From contig NZ_JADWYX010000074.1 in the NCBI RefSeq assembly GCF_016786355.1, forward strand, positions 1-45,610: 45,610 nt of DNA, written 5' to 3'. The first letter of the stretch is position 1; each line of letters starts with the position of its first letter. Below are positions 32,503 to 40,560 of this stretch, in pieces. Under the pieces are notes generated by a model. It ran no database searches, was not told the origin of the DNA, and was given only the letters and a program-made list of their open reading frames with translations. The DNA is from Frankia sp. AgB1.9 (GTDB lineage Bacteria; Actinomycetota; Actinomycetes; Frankiales; Frankiaceae). Both the position numbers and the translations under genes were made by a program.

Positions 32503-34089
32503 CTACGCAGGCGAGCTGTCGAGACGGCCCAGAAGAAGAGCTATGTGCAGGGTGAAACGCTGCCGGTGGTCGGCGGTGTCAAGGCCGCAGATCTCGGACG
32601 CCTTCCGCAGCCGGTAACGGACCGTGTTCGGATGCAGGTAGAGCGCCTTCGCGGTCGCCTCCAGCGAGGCGCCGAAGTCGAGGTAGGTGCCCGCGGTCTC
32701 CAGGAGCGGCGCGCCAGCGTCCCGCAGCGGGATGTAGACCTCGTCGATGAGCGCCCGGCGGGCCCCCTCGTCGCCGGCCAGGGCCCGCTCCGGCAGCAGC
32801 GCGCGGGCCGTCACCGGTCGCGGCGCCGCGGGCCACGCCGCCACCACGTCGGCGGCTGCGATCGCCGCCCGCGCCGACTCGGCGGCACCCGCCAGGTCGG
32901 CCGCGACGGGCCCGACCACGACGGGGCCCGGCCCGCAGGCCGACATCAACACCTCGGCGGCCGCCAGCGCCGACTCGACGCTCGTCGCGAGCTCGCCCTC
33001 GGCGCGCCGCCGGCTGTTCGGCCGGTTCGGGTCGCCCGTCGCCGCCGCCACGGCGCGGGCCGCCGCCTCGCGCGGCACGGCGCCGCCACCGGGCGCCACC
33101 GCCACGGCCGCCGCCCCGCCGGCGTGTGGCTCCGCCGCCGGCCCGTCGCCTGGACCGTCGGTCGTCCGGAACCGGCCGCCCACGATCATGACGAGCCGCT
33201 GGTTGTGCACGCTGGTCAGCACCTCGAGACCGCCGGAGCGGGCCAGCCGGTGGACCTCGTCCACGACCGCCTCCGGGGCCTGCGGCGGCGCCGCGCCGAC
33301 CACGACCGTCACCGCGGGCGGGTTGCGCCAGCCGACCGCCGCCGCGCGCGAGGACAGCGCCCGGTCCTGGTCGCCGCGCACGACGTGGTCGACGACGAGC
33401 GCCTCCAGACGGGCGTCCCACGCGCCGCGCTCCTCGGCGACCCGCGCGTAGACCACCGCTCCGGCGAACGCGATGTCCCGGGAGTAGCGCAGCACGTCGT
33501 TGAGTACCCGCTGCTCGTGCTCCGGGTCGACGATGTTCGAGACCTCGGCCTCGATCGTCTCGACCGCCACCCGGACCAGGTCGACGAGGCGGCGGAAGGT
33601 CACCGCCCGGACCAGCTCGCGCGGCGCCACCCGGAACACGTCGCTGGACAGCTCACGGGCGTGTTCCGGGCGCCGGCACCACTCGACGAACGACGCGATG
33701 CCCGCCTGCACGACCAGCTGGATGTCGGCCCGGTACCGCGCCGACATGCCGGGGTACCACGGCAGCTGGTCGGACATCCTGGCCACGGCCTTGTTCGCCA
33801 GCAGCCCGCTGGCCCGCTCGATCCGCCGGATGACGGCGTCGTTCGTGGCGGCGTCGTTGCGGCCGGCAGAGTCGTTGCGGCTGGCAGGGTCGTTGCGGCC
33901 GGCAGAGTCTCGTGGCGCGGCGACCGGGTCGACTCCCGCGGCCTGGGCCGGTACCGGGGTCGGCGGGTCGGCGGGGGAGCCGGGCGGCGGCGACGTCACC
34001 TCGGCGGGCTGCCTCCGGGCGGACGGCGCAGGCCCGTCTCCGCGCGCGGAGGCCGGTTTGGCCGGAGGCTGGGTCACGGCGTCCAGCAT
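32503..34089 (-). CDS. fasR: FasR-like PucR-family transcriptional activator of fatty-acid synthesis
   Basis: 528 residues. The conserved N-terminal domain (about 85-215) reads RRIERASGLLANKAVARMSDQLPWYPGM in part (ASGLLANKAVARM, LPWYPGM, LVVQAGIASFVEW), very like Streptomyces FasR. A GGDEF-like middle part follows, broken by a Pro/Ala/Gly-rich insert of about 100 residues, and the C-terminal PucR helix-turn-helix is TYLDFGASLEATAKALYLHPNTVRYRLRK in family terms (SLEATAKALYLHPNTVRYRL). The order fasR-fabD-fabH-acpP-fabF supports the name. The first 80 residues are disordered and hold three 18-bp tandem repeats (33853-33906) coding for Asp-Ser-Ala-Gly-Arg-Asn-type units. ATG 34089; divergent from a lytic transglycosylase gene. 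Confidence 0.92.
   Translation of the reverse strand: MLDAVTQPPAKPASARGDGPAPSARRQPAEVTSPPPGSPADPPTPVPAQAAGVDPVAAPRDSAGRNDPASRNDSAGRNDAATNDAVIRRIERASGLLANKAVARMSDQLPWYPGMSARYRADIQLVVQAGIASFVEWCRRPEHARELSSDVFRVAPRELVRAVTFRRLVDLVRVAVETIEAEVSNIVDPEHEQRVLNDVLRYSRDIAFAGAVVYARVAEERGAWDARLEALVVDHVVRGDQDRALSSRAAAVGWRNPPAVTVVVGAAPPQAPEAVVDEVHRLARSGGLEVLTSVHNQRLVMIVGGRFRTTDGPGDGPAAEPHAGGAAAVAVAPGGGAVPREAAARAVAAATGDPNRPNSRRRAEGELATSVESALAAAEVLMSACGPGPVVVGPVAADLAGAAESARAAIAAADVVAAWPAAPRPVTARALLPERALAGDEGARRALIDEVYIPLRDAGAPLLETAGTYLDFGASLEATAKALYLHPNTVRYRLRKASEICGLDTADHRQRFTLHIALLLGRLDSSPA
33853..33906. repeat. Three 18-bp tandem repeats in fasR
   Basis: Unit GTCGTTGCGGCCGGCAGA, three copies with two substitutions in the middle one. 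In frame with fasR, adding six residues per copy to the disordered head, so copy number can change without breaking the gene. Confidence 0.85.
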
Positions 34090-34213
34090 GCCTCACCGCG
34101 ACCGCCCGCCGCGCCGTCCGGGCCGGACACCGCGGGTGCCCCGCCGCCCGCGGCTCGCGACGTGCCGTCGGAGATGCCGGACACGGCCGTGTCCAGGCGG
34201 CCACAATGAGGCG

Positions 34214-34759
34214 ATGTCCCGTCAGCGAACACGCCAGGCGCCTGTTCTCGCGGCTGGCCTGGTCACCGTCCTCGTGGCTTTGCTGGGAGCCTGCTCGCAG
34301 GTGTTGCCGATGAGGTCGAGCAGCCTGATCCCGACGGACCTGATACCCGCTTTCCGAGCCGCCGCCACCACGTATGGGCTGCTGTCGGCCGCCCAGCTCG
34401 CGGCCCAGGCGCGGGTGGAGAGCCGCTTCGACTCGTCGGTGGTGTCCCGCGCGGGCGCCGTCGGGATGATGCAGTTCCTGCCGAAGACCTGGGCCGAGTT
34501 CGGCATCGACGGCGACGGCGACGGCGTGGCCGACCCGCTCGACCCGCTCGACGCGATCCCGTCCGCCGCACGCTACGAGCAGCATCTCGCCGGGCTGGTC
34601 GGCCACCTGCCCGGGGACCGGGTCGCCCTCGTGCTCGCCGCCTACAACGCCGGGCCGTCGGCCGTCCAGGCGGCCGGCGGCGTCCCCGACTACGCCGAGA
34701 CCAGGACCTACATCGCGCGGGTCAACGAGTGGGCCGCCACGTTCGCGACGGAGGTCTGA
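34214..34759 (+). CDS. Lytic transglycosylase (SLT-type) lipoprotein
   Basis: Cleaves peptidoglycan glycan strands outside the membrane. 181 residues. The signal peptide ends in the lipobox LLGAC with Cys27. The SLT domain starts near residue 50: AAQARVESRFDSSVVSRAGA contains the catalytic Glu, followed by VGMMQFLPKTWAEFG and, near the end, LAAYNAGPSAVQ. DGDGDGVADPLDP between them is a Ca-binding-like Asp-rich insert common in actinobacterial SLT proteins. ATG 34214 (MSRQRTRQAPV) gives a proper signal peptide; the frame opens much earlier but antisense to fasR. The DinB gene begins six bases after its stop. Confidence 0.92.
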   Translation: MSRQRTRQAPVLAAGLVTVLVALLGACSQVLPMRSSSLIPTDLIPAFRAAATTYGLLSAAQLAAQARVESRFDSSVVSRAGAVGMMQFLPKTWAEFGIDGDGDGVADPLDPLDAIPSAARYEQHLAGLVGHLPGDRVALVLAAYNAGPSAVQAAGGVPDYAETRTYIARVNEWAATFATEV

Positions 34760-34765
34760 GCCGCG

Positions 34766-35278
34766 ATGGTGACCACCGCTGACCTTCTGACGGATGGCTT
34801 CGGACGGGTTCAGGAGGCGGTCCACGAGGCCGTGGCGGGGCTGACCGCCGAGCAGCTGAACCACCGCCCGCAGCGGCGGCTCAACTCGATCACCTGGCTG
34901 GTCTGGCACCTGGCCCGGGTGCAGGACGATCACGTGGCCGGCGTCGCCGGCACCGAGCAGGTCTGGACCGCGGCCGGCTGGGTGGACCGGTTCGGCCTCC
35001 CGCTGCCGCCGGAGTCGCACGGCTTCGGCCACACGTCGGACCAGGTCGACAGGGTCCGTGTCGGCGACCCCGGCCTGCTGACCGCCTACTACGACGCCGT
35101 CCACGACGAGACCCTGCGCTACGTCGCCAGGCTTGGTGACCAGGACCTCGACCGCGTCGTCGACACCCGGTGGGACCCTCCGGTCACCCTCGCCGTCCGC
35201 CTCGTCAGCGTGATCGCCGACGATCTCCAGCACGCCGGCCAGGCCGCCATCCTGCGGGGGCTGCTGCCCCCCGGCTGA
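34766..35278 (+). CDS. DinB-superfamily protein (DUF664-like)
   Basis: 170 residues, four-helix DinB/YfiT-like metal-binding fold. The three expected His positions are visible: ITWLVWHLARVQDDHVAG (two) and VIADDLQHAGQAAILRG. In actinobacteria many of these are mycothiol-dependent transferases or isomerases, but the sequence does not show the substrate. ATG 34766 lies six bases after the transglycosylase stop, so they are probably co-transcribed. It converges on a second, diverged DinB-family gene. Confidence 0.85.
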   Translation: MVTTADLLTDGFGRVQEAVHEAVAGLTAEQLNHRPQRRLNSITWLVWHLARVQDDHVAGVAGTEQVWTAAGWVDRFGLPLPPESHGFGHTSDQVDRVRVGDPGLLTAYYDAVHDETLRYVARLGDQDLDRVVDTRWDPPVTLAVRLVSVIADDLQHAGQAAILRGLLPPG

Positions 35279-35312
35279 CCGCGTCGAGCGCGGCTCGACC
35301 GGCGGCCGGCCG

Positions 35313-35840
35313 TCAGTCGCCGACGGAGCCGTCGATGCGCTCGCGGAGCAGGTCGGCGTGGCCGTTGTGGCGGGCGTACTCCTCGATCAGGTGGACGTAG
35401 ACCCAGCGCAGGCTGAGCCGCACGCCGCGCTGGTCCAGGAACGTGTCGTCCAGGCCGTGGGTGGCCGCCACGGCGCGGCAGGTCTCGACCTCCGTGGTGA
35501 ACGCCGTGAACGCCTCGTCGGGGTCCGCCGTGTCGACGTCGTCGAAGTCGGAGTTCTCGTTGTCCTCCCTGACGAAGAGGTACGGGATGTCCTGCTGGTC
35601 GAGCCGGCGGCGGATCCAGGAACGTTCCACGTCGACCAGGTGCCGGACGAGGCCCAGCAGCGAAAGCGAGGACGGAGGTATCGCCCGCTCGCGCAGCTGC
35701 TCGGCGGTGAGGCCGGCGCACTTGAGCAGCAGCGTCTCGCGGTGGTAGTCGAGCCAGCTCTCCAGCATCTCGCGCTCGTCCGCGATGCCTGGCTCGTCCC
35801 GGCGGTTGACCTTGGGGGCAGTCCACGTCATGTCTGGCAT
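35313..35840 (-). CDS. DinB-superfamily protein, DUF664 type
   Basis: 175 residues. LDYHRETLLLKCAGLTAEQL, SSLSLLGLVRHLVDVERSWIRR and RWVYVHLIEEYARHNGHADLLRE carry the His residues of the DUF664 DinB metal site (H in DYH, RHL and RHNGH). Acidic insert EDNENSDFDDVDTADPDE in the middle. Two ATG codons (35840, 35831) are possible starts three codons apart. Convergent with the other DinB gene across 34 bases; sequence similarity between them is low, so this is not a recent duplication. Confidence 0.87.
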   Translation of the reverse strand: MPDMTWTAPKVNRRDEPGIADEREMLESWLDYHRETLLLKCAGLTAEQLRERAIPPSSLSLLGLVRHLVDVERSWIRRRLDQQDIPYLFVREDNENSDFDDVDTADPDEAFTAFTTEVETCRAVAATHGLDDTFLDQRGVRLSLRWVYVHLIEEYARHNGHADLLRERIDGSVGD

Positions 35841-35956
35841 GGTCGCGCCGACCTGTGACAGTTTCGAGCCGTTTCTCGCCGGGTGGCGCCGCGCACCAGG
35901 CCGGTCCGGGCGACGCGGTTTGGTGGTTGCGGCGACACGGCGCTAGGTTTCCGACC

Positions 35957-36442
35957 ATGACCGACTCCTCGGCTCGCCTGGCCGCGGGCGACGTTGCCCC
36001 CGACTTCACGCTCCCGGACGCCGACGGCAAGGACGTGTCGCTCGCCTCCTACCGGGGCCGGCGGGTCGTCGTCTACTTCTATCCGCGCGCGAGCACACCC
36101 GGCTGCACCAAGCAGGCCTGCGACTTCCGCGACAGCCTGGCCCAGCTGAACGACGCCGGCGTCGACGTGCTGGGGATCTCGCCGGACAAGCCCGCGGCGC
36201 TGGTGAAGTTCCGCGACAACGAGGGCCTGACGTTCCCGCTGCTGTCCGACCCCGACCGCGCGGTGCTGACCGCGTACGCCGCCTACGGCGAGAAGATGAT
36301 GTACGGCAAGGTGACCACCGGGGTGATCCGCTCGACCTTCGTCGTCGCCGCCGACGGCACCCTCGAGAAGGTGCTCTACAACGTGAAGGCCACCGGTCAC
36401 GTCGCGAAGCTGATCCGCGAGCTGGGACTGGCGGAGGCCTGA
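35957..36442 (+). CDS. bcp: Thioredoxin-dependent thiol peroxidase (Bcp/PrxQ)
   Basis: Reduces hydrogen peroxide and organic peroxides in the cytosol. 161 residues. Starts GDVAPDFTLPDADGKDVSL. The active site ASTPGCTKQACDFRD has the peroxidatic Cys (about 50) and the resolving Cys five residues later, as in PrxQ/Bcp of the alpha-2 helix type. GVIRSTFVVAADG is the typical C-terminal strand with the conserved Arg. ATG 35957. Monocistronic, divergent from the DUF664 gene, with a 116-base gap. Confidence 0.95.
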   Translation: MTDSSARLAAGDVAPDFTLPDADGKDVSLASYRGRRVVVYFYPRASTPGCTKQACDFRDSLAQLNDAGVDVLGISPDKPAALVKFRDNEGLTFPLLSDPDRAVLTAYAAYGEKMMYGKVTTGVIRSTFVVAADGTLEKVLYNVKATGHVAKLIRELGLAEA

Positions 36443-36492
36443 TCCACCGACCGGGCCGGCGGCGCCACAGCCGGCCCGGACAGGGGCCGGTG

Positions 36493-37257
36493 CTACGCCT
36501 TCAGGACGGCGTCGAACAGCTCGGCGGTGCGCTCCCAGTGGAGCTCGGCGGCCTTCTCGTCGTAGACGCCGGGGTGGTCCGTGACCGCGAACCCATGCCG
36601 GGCGCCGGGGTAGAGCTCCAGCCGGTAGTCGACCTTCGCCTGGTCCAGCGCGGCCGCGAGCCGGGCCTGGTCCTCGGGGGTGCAGGAACCGTCCTCGTCC
36701 GCCACACCGAAGTACAGCCTCGCCTGGATCTCGCCCGCGTGGGTGTGCGGGCTCGCCGGGTCGTCCGCGACGGCGAGCCGGCCGCCGTGGAACGACGCGG
36801 CGGCGGCGACCCGGTCGGGGAACGTGCCGGCCGCGAGGAACGACAGCCGCCCACCCATGCAGTAGCCGGTGGTGCCGACCTTCTCGGCGTTCGCCGCCGG
36901 GACGTCGGCCAGCGCCGTCAGCAGCGCGCCGGTGGCGGCCATGGCGCCCTCGTTGGCCACCGTCATGACCTGCCCCAGCTTGGCCCGCTCGGCCGGGTCG
37001 GAGAACGCGGTCTTCGGGTCGAACGGCAGGGCGTCCGGAGTGCGGAAATGGACGTTCGGCAGCGCCACGGCGTAGCCGAGATCCGCCAGCCGTTGGGCCA
37101 TGTCGTCCGTCGCCGGCCGAACGCCGAACGCGTCCGGGTACATGATCACCGTGGGCAGGGCGGGGCCGCTGTCGGCCGGATGCCCAGCCGGAAGGTGCAG
37201 GTGGACGTCCATCACACCGTCGTCGGTGGGCACATCGAGCCTGGTTACGGACAACAC
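36493..37257 (-). CDS. Dienelactone hydrolase family protein
   Basis: 254 residues, alpha/beta hydrolase of the DLH family; actual substrate unknown. The nucleophile is Cys in TTGYCMGGRLSFLA, the acid is in FGVADEDGSCTPED and the His in PGARHGFAV, the full triad. MYPDAFGVRPATDDMAQRLA is the typical oxyanion-side motif. GTG 37257 is the likely start, with GAGGAG very close; TTG 37254 is also possible. Longer frames exist upstream but are Arg-rich and not family-like. It reads towards the bcp 3' end. Confidence 0.88.
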   Translation of the reverse strand: MLSVTRLDVPTDDGVMDVHLHLPAGHPADSGPALPTVIMYPDAFGVRPATDDMAQRLADLGYAVALPNVHFRTPDALPFDPKTAFSDPAERAKLGQVMTVANEGAMAATGALLTALADVPAANAEKVGTTGYCMGGRLSFLAAGTFPDRVAAAASFHGGRLAVADDPASPHTHAGEIQARLYFGVADEDGSCTPEDQARLAAALDQAKVDYRLELYPGARHGFAVTDHPGVYDEKAAELHWERTAELFDAVLKA

Positions 37258-37440
37258 GAACTCCTCGGCGTCTGCCGACCGGCCGTGCCGGCTCGGGCGG
37301 CGAACAGCATCTCTCATCGCGGCAGCTCGGCCACGGTCGAGGCCCGGCCCGCCCGGCATCGTTTGGGCCCCGTGGTGGACGTCTTCAGGACGTTTTCAGG
37401 ACCGCCGGCCGGGCCTGATCGCCGATCGTGCGCGACGTCG

Positions 37441-38250
37441 TCAGCCGGCGGCGTTGACCGCGGCCTTGAACGGGTCGGGGAGCAGCTGGTCCTGGGAGAG
37501 CGTCTTGCCGTCCACCATCACCGTCGGGGTACCGGTCACCCCGCGCTTGGACGCGCTGTCCGCGACCTTGGCGACGTAGCCGTCGTACCGGCCCGACTTC
37601 ACCGCGCTGGTGAAGGCCGGCGAGGTCAGGCCGACCTGCGAGCCGAGCTGGATGAGCCGGTCGTTGCTGAAGCCCCCGGAGTTCTCCGCCGGCTGGTTGG
37701 CGAACAGCACCTGGTGGTACTGCTCGAACTTGTTGTCGTTGGCCGCGGCGGCACCCGCGTTCGCGGCGCGGACCGAGTCAGGCCCGATGAACGACATCAT
37801 GTGGTAGACGGCCTTGATCTTGCCCGCGTCGATCAGCGAGCGCACGGTCGAGCCGGTGGTGGTCTCGAACTGCCGGCAGATCGGGCACTGGAAGTCCTCG
37901 TAGAAGTCGACCGTGACCGGGGCGGTCGCCTTGCCGACGACGATGCCGTTGTCCTGGCCGGTCGCCGTGGCCGGGAGGACGACCGGCTTGGAGTGCTGGC
38001 GGGTGTTCTGCACGACGATGCCGATGACGGCGGCGAGGATGATCACGCCGAGCACCGAGGCGAGCACGATCATCTGTTTGCGTCGCCGCTCCCTGGCCGC
38101 GGCCTGCGCTCGGGCCGCCGCGGCCCGTTCGCGCCGCACCGCCCCGCGCGGGTCCCGGTCCGGCCGGGGACCGGTGTCAACGCCGCCGCCTGAGCGGCCA
38201 CCACCCGGGCCGTTGCCCCGGCCCGATCCGCGTCCCGCGCCCGCGCTCAT
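37441..38250 (-). CDS. DsbA-family thiol-disulfide oxidoreductase, membrane-anchored
   Basis: 269 residues. A Gly/Arg-rich cytoplasmic head with an Arg/Ala helix, one membrane segment (about 60-82, MIVLASVLGVIILAAVIGIVV in part), then an extracytoplasmic thioredoxin-like DsbA domain with FYEDFQCPICRQFE (active site CPIC) and the cis-Pro loop VTGTPTVMVDG. ATG 38250 overlaps the MauE stop by four bases, so it is coupled to the two genes before it. It would form or reshuffle disulfides in exported proteins, possibly using the neighbouring membrane protein as electron partner (inference). Confidence 0.93.
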   Translation of the reverse strand: MSAGAGRGSGRGNGPGGGRSGGGVDTGPRPDRDPRGAVRRERAAAARAQAAARERRRKQMIVLASVLGVIILAAVIGIVVQNTRQHSKPVVLPATATGQDNGIVVGKATAPVTVDFYEDFQCPICRQFETTTGSTVRSLIDAGKIKAVYHMMSFIGPDSVRAANAGAAAANDNKFEQYHQVLFANQPAENSGGFSNDRLIQLGSQVGLTSPAFTSAVKSGRYDGYVAKVADSASKRGVTGTPTVMVDGKTLSQDQLLPDPFKAAVNAAG

Positions 38251-38999
38251 CGCTCGCGCCTCATTCGTCCCGCCCTGTCCCCGGGCCGCGGCTGGTCGCC
38301 CGTCCGCACCCGGTACCCGTCGTGCCAGTCCCCGCCGTCGCGGCTGTCGTCGGTTTCGTGCTCGTCGGCTTCGTCGTCAGCGCAGTGCTCGTCGTGAGCC
38401 CAGTGCTCGTCGGCAGCCCAGTGCTCGTTGGAAGCCCAGTGCTCGTCGTCCCGGTCGTCGTCGAGGTCGCCGGACCCCTCGGGCCGGCGGTCGGGGGCCG
38501 GGCCGAACAGCAGGCGGTCCAGCGTCAGGTAGCCGTGGGGCCAGACCGCCAGCAGCGCGCTGGCCAGCAGCAGCAGACTGTCACGGACTAGTTCCGATGT
38601 GTAATGGGTGGGCGCGTTCTTCGCGAGGTCGCCGCCCTTCGAGAAGCAGCCGCACTCGATGCGCAGGCCGCGGGCGGCCGCGGACGCGATCGCCCCGATG
38701 TAGACCGCCAGCAGCAGGCACGACAGCAGCGCGCCGGCCCGGACGGCCAGGCCCAGCAGGAGCAGGACCCCGAGCGCGATCTCCACGAACGGCACCGCGT
38801 ACGCGACGGGATGGACCAGCGCCTCCGGCAGGACGCGGAACGCCCGCACGGAGCGGACCATCCCGTCCGCGTCGCCGACCTTCAGGCACCCGGCGACCAG
38901 CCACAGCACGCCCAGCCCGAGACGCAGCAGCGTCGAGGCCACCCGCGCCCAGGGCCGCCGGCGTCCCAGCGCGCCGCCTGTCGCCGGATGGTGGCTCAT
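38247..38999 (-). CDS. MauE/DoxX-family membrane protein with His-rich acidic tail
   Basis: 250 residues. Four membrane segments in the first 160 residues (LLRLGLGVLWLVAGCLKVGD, PVAYAVPFVEIALGVLLLLG, AGALLSCLLLAVYIGAIASA, LLLLASALLAVWPHG) and the conserved IECGCFSKGGD loop fit the MauE branch of the DoxX superfamily, thought to pass redox equivalents to Dsb-like partners. The cytoplasmic tail is unusual: repeated DEHWA-type units from four 18-bp DNA repeats (38380-38451), rich in His, Asp and Glu, a possible metal-binding site. Four-base overlaps on both sides join it to SCO1 and DsbA. Confidence 0.88.
   Translation of the reverse strand: MSHHPATGGALGRRRPWARVASTLLRLGLGVLWLVAGCLKVGDADGMVRSVRAFRVLPEALVHPVAYAVPFVEIALGVLLLLGLAVRAGALLSCLLLAVYIGAIASAAARGLRIECGCFSKGGDLAKNAPTHYTSELVRDSLLLLASALLAVWPHGYLTLDRLLFGPAPDRRPEGSGDLDDDRDDEHWASNEHWAADEHWAHDEHCADDEADEHETDDSRDGGDWHDGYRVRTGDQPRPGDRAGRMRRER
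38380..38451. repeat. Four 18-bp tandem repeats in the MauE-like gene
   Basis: Unit close to GCCCAGTGCTCGTCGGCA, four copies (38380, 38398, 38416, 38434). In frame on the minus strand they encode DEHWAH, ADEHWA and related hexapeptides. Confidence 0.85.
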
Positions 39000-39757
39000 C
39001 GCGGCGCTCCCGCCCGCACCAGGACCGGAAGGTCATGGATGTAGTCGGTGATCTGGGTGCCTGGCGGGTAGCGCAGCACCAGATCGCCGTCGCGGCCGAA
39101 CGCGAGCACCTCGGCGCCGTGGTTCTGCGTCATCGCGCCGTCCGCGCGCGCCGTCGGCGGCGGGACGTCGACGCCCAGCGTGCGCGCCGTCGCCTGGATC
39201 CGCGTGAACGGGCCGGTCAGGCCGTAGAAGCCGAACCCGGGGTCGAAATGGTGCAGCCAGCTGGCGAGCACGGCTGGCGTGTCGCGCGCCGGATCGGTGC
39301 TGACGAAGACGACGCGGACCTGGCCGCGAACCGCCGGGTCGAGCGCGCCCAGCGCGGCGGCGAGATCGGCCATCGTCGTCGGGCAGACGTCCGGGCAGTG
39401 CGTGTAGCCGAAGTACAGCAGTGTCACCAGGCCGGCGGTGCGGGCGCGCAGGTCGAACGCGAGCCCGTCGGTGGCGGTCAGGTCGAGCGCCGGCATCGGC
39501 AGCCGCGTCGCCGGGCTGATCCCGTGCAGGCCGTCGCCGCGCCGGTCGTCGACGATCGCCGCCTGCATGCCAGGCGTGTGGTCGGCGCAGGCCGTCGTCC
39601 CCGCGAACAGCGCCGTCAACACGATCGCCGCGACCGGCACCGTGCGAGTGGCCGGCACCGTGCGAGTGGCCGGCACCGCGCGGGCGACCGGCACCGCGCT
39701 CGCGACCGGCGCCGTGGGCCGAGTCGTGGCGACGGCGGCCGGTGAGGTGGTGGCCAT
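38996..39757 (-). CDS. SCO1/SenC-family copper chaperone / thiol reductase lipoprotein
   Basis: About 253 residues from ATG 39757 (GGAGG just upstream); ATG 39778 is an alternative. The signal region ends in TTAC, putting the lipid on Cys57. The SCO domain has YFGYTHCPDVCPTTM with copper-binding Cys121 and Cys125, and the third ligand His in TQNHGAEVLAF, so copper binding looks intact. The family delivers copper to the CuA site of cytochrome c oxidase or keeps its cysteines reduced. The signal-peptide head contains a hexapeptide repeat (VPATRT type) from 18-bp DNA repeats (39623-39712). First gene of a coupled trio with MauE and DsbA. Confidence 0.92.
   Translation of the reverse strand: MATTSPAAVATTRPTAPVASAVPVARAVPATRTVPATRTVPVAAIVLTALFAGTTACADHTPGMQAAIVDDRRGDGLHGISPATRLPMPALDLTATDGLAFDLRARTAGLVTLLYFGYTHCPDVCPTTMADLAAALGALDPAVRGQVRVVFVSTDPARDTPAVLASWLHHFDPGFGFYGLTGPFTRIQATARTLGVDVPPPTARADGAMTQNHGAEVLAFGRDGDLVLRYPPGTQITDYIHDLPVLVRAGAPR
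39641..39712. repeat. Four 18-bp tandem repeats in the SCO1 gene
   Basis: Unit CGTGCGAGTGGCCGGCAC; two identical copies (39641-39676) and two diverged ones (39677-39712), with traces upstream from about 39623. In frame with the signal region. Confidence 0.8.
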
Positions 39758-40106
39758 GGTCCTCCGCGTTGAGAACATGGGCAGACGAACGGACGGCTCC
39801 GGGTGAGCATCGGCGCGCCGATCGGGAGTAATTGAACAATCACTTGGAGTGACGAGACGGTGTCACGTTAACCGCAACCGACGACGGGCGGCGTGAGGTG
39901 CGGCCCAGCCGCCGCCCGGGCCGGGTGTGACCCTTCGGTCGGACCACCGTTTCCGCTCGTCAGGCGTTGGCTCCTCTGGCACTCTTGGTGACGGACCCGT
40001 CTGGCACTCCTCGTGACGGACCCGTCAACGCATCACCGACCGTTGGCCCGGGTTGCGCGTCCGAGTGCGCGCGGACCGTGGTCTGGCGAGACGAGAGGTC
40101 ACACCC
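39758..40106. promoter_or_regulatory. Divergent SCO1 / DUF3618 control region with a 25-bp tandem repeat
   Basis: Gene-free. At 39976-40000 and 40001-40025 a 25-bp unit starting CTGGCACTC and ending GTGACGGACCCGT is repeated head to tail, 23 of 25 bases identical. It ends about 80 bases before the DUF3618 start. An AT-richer patch (39828-39872, AATTGAACAATCACTT) on the SCO1 side may hold that operon's promoter, with a short GTGAC/GTCAC inverted repeat beside it. Confidence 0.55.
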
Positions 40107-40466
40107 GTGCCGCAGGACCCGGCGACCATCCAGAGCCAGATCGAGGAGACACGCGCCGAGCTGGCGGAGACCATCGACGCGATCGCGGAGCTGGTCCACC
40201 CCCGCCGGGTCGCCGAGCGAGCGGGCGAGCAGGCCCGCGCCAAGCTCGCCGAACTGCGCGCCCGTGCCGGCCACCACGGCGGCCAGCCGCTCGAGCTCGC
40301 GGCCGACGCGCCCGGCGCGGGCATGGTCGCGGCGGAGCCGTCCGGCGCGCGTGGTCCGGCCGGAGGGTCCCGCAGCGTCCGGTGGGGCCGGGTCGCGCTC
40401 GCGGTCGGCGCGACGATGCTGCTGGTGGTGGGTACCACCAGACGCCGCCGCCGGCACCGGGGCTGA
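40107..40466 (+). CDS. DUF3618 membrane-anchored protein
   Basis: 119 residues. The first 50 (PATIQSQIEETRAELAETID, followed by IAELVHPRRVAERAGEQARAK) are the DUF3618 signature, an amphipathic helical region found in actinobacterial envelope proteins of unknown role. A Gly/Ala linker leads to one C-terminal membrane segment (VALAVGATMLLVVGTT) and a short Arg-rich end. GTG 40107 has GAGAGG upstream. It stands 94 bases before the phosphatase gene on the same strand. Confidence 0.87.
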   Translation: MPQDPATIQSQIEETRAELAETIDAIAELVHPRRVAERAGEQARAKLAELRARAGHHGGQPLELAADAPGAGMVAAEPSGARGPAGGSRSVRWGRVALAVGATMLLVVGTTRRRRRHRG

Positions 40467-40560
40467 GGCCGTCGCGGCCCAGGCGCGGCGACTACTGTCC
40501 CGTTGGGGAAGCCTGGACGCGGACTGAGCCTGTGCACGCTAGTGAGCCTGGGGACGCCGA

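Noticed and set aside
36490..38193. 567-codon plus-strand open frame opposite the dienelactone hydrolase and DsbA genes
   Set aside because: It spans two well-defined genes on the other strand and has no recognisable domain.
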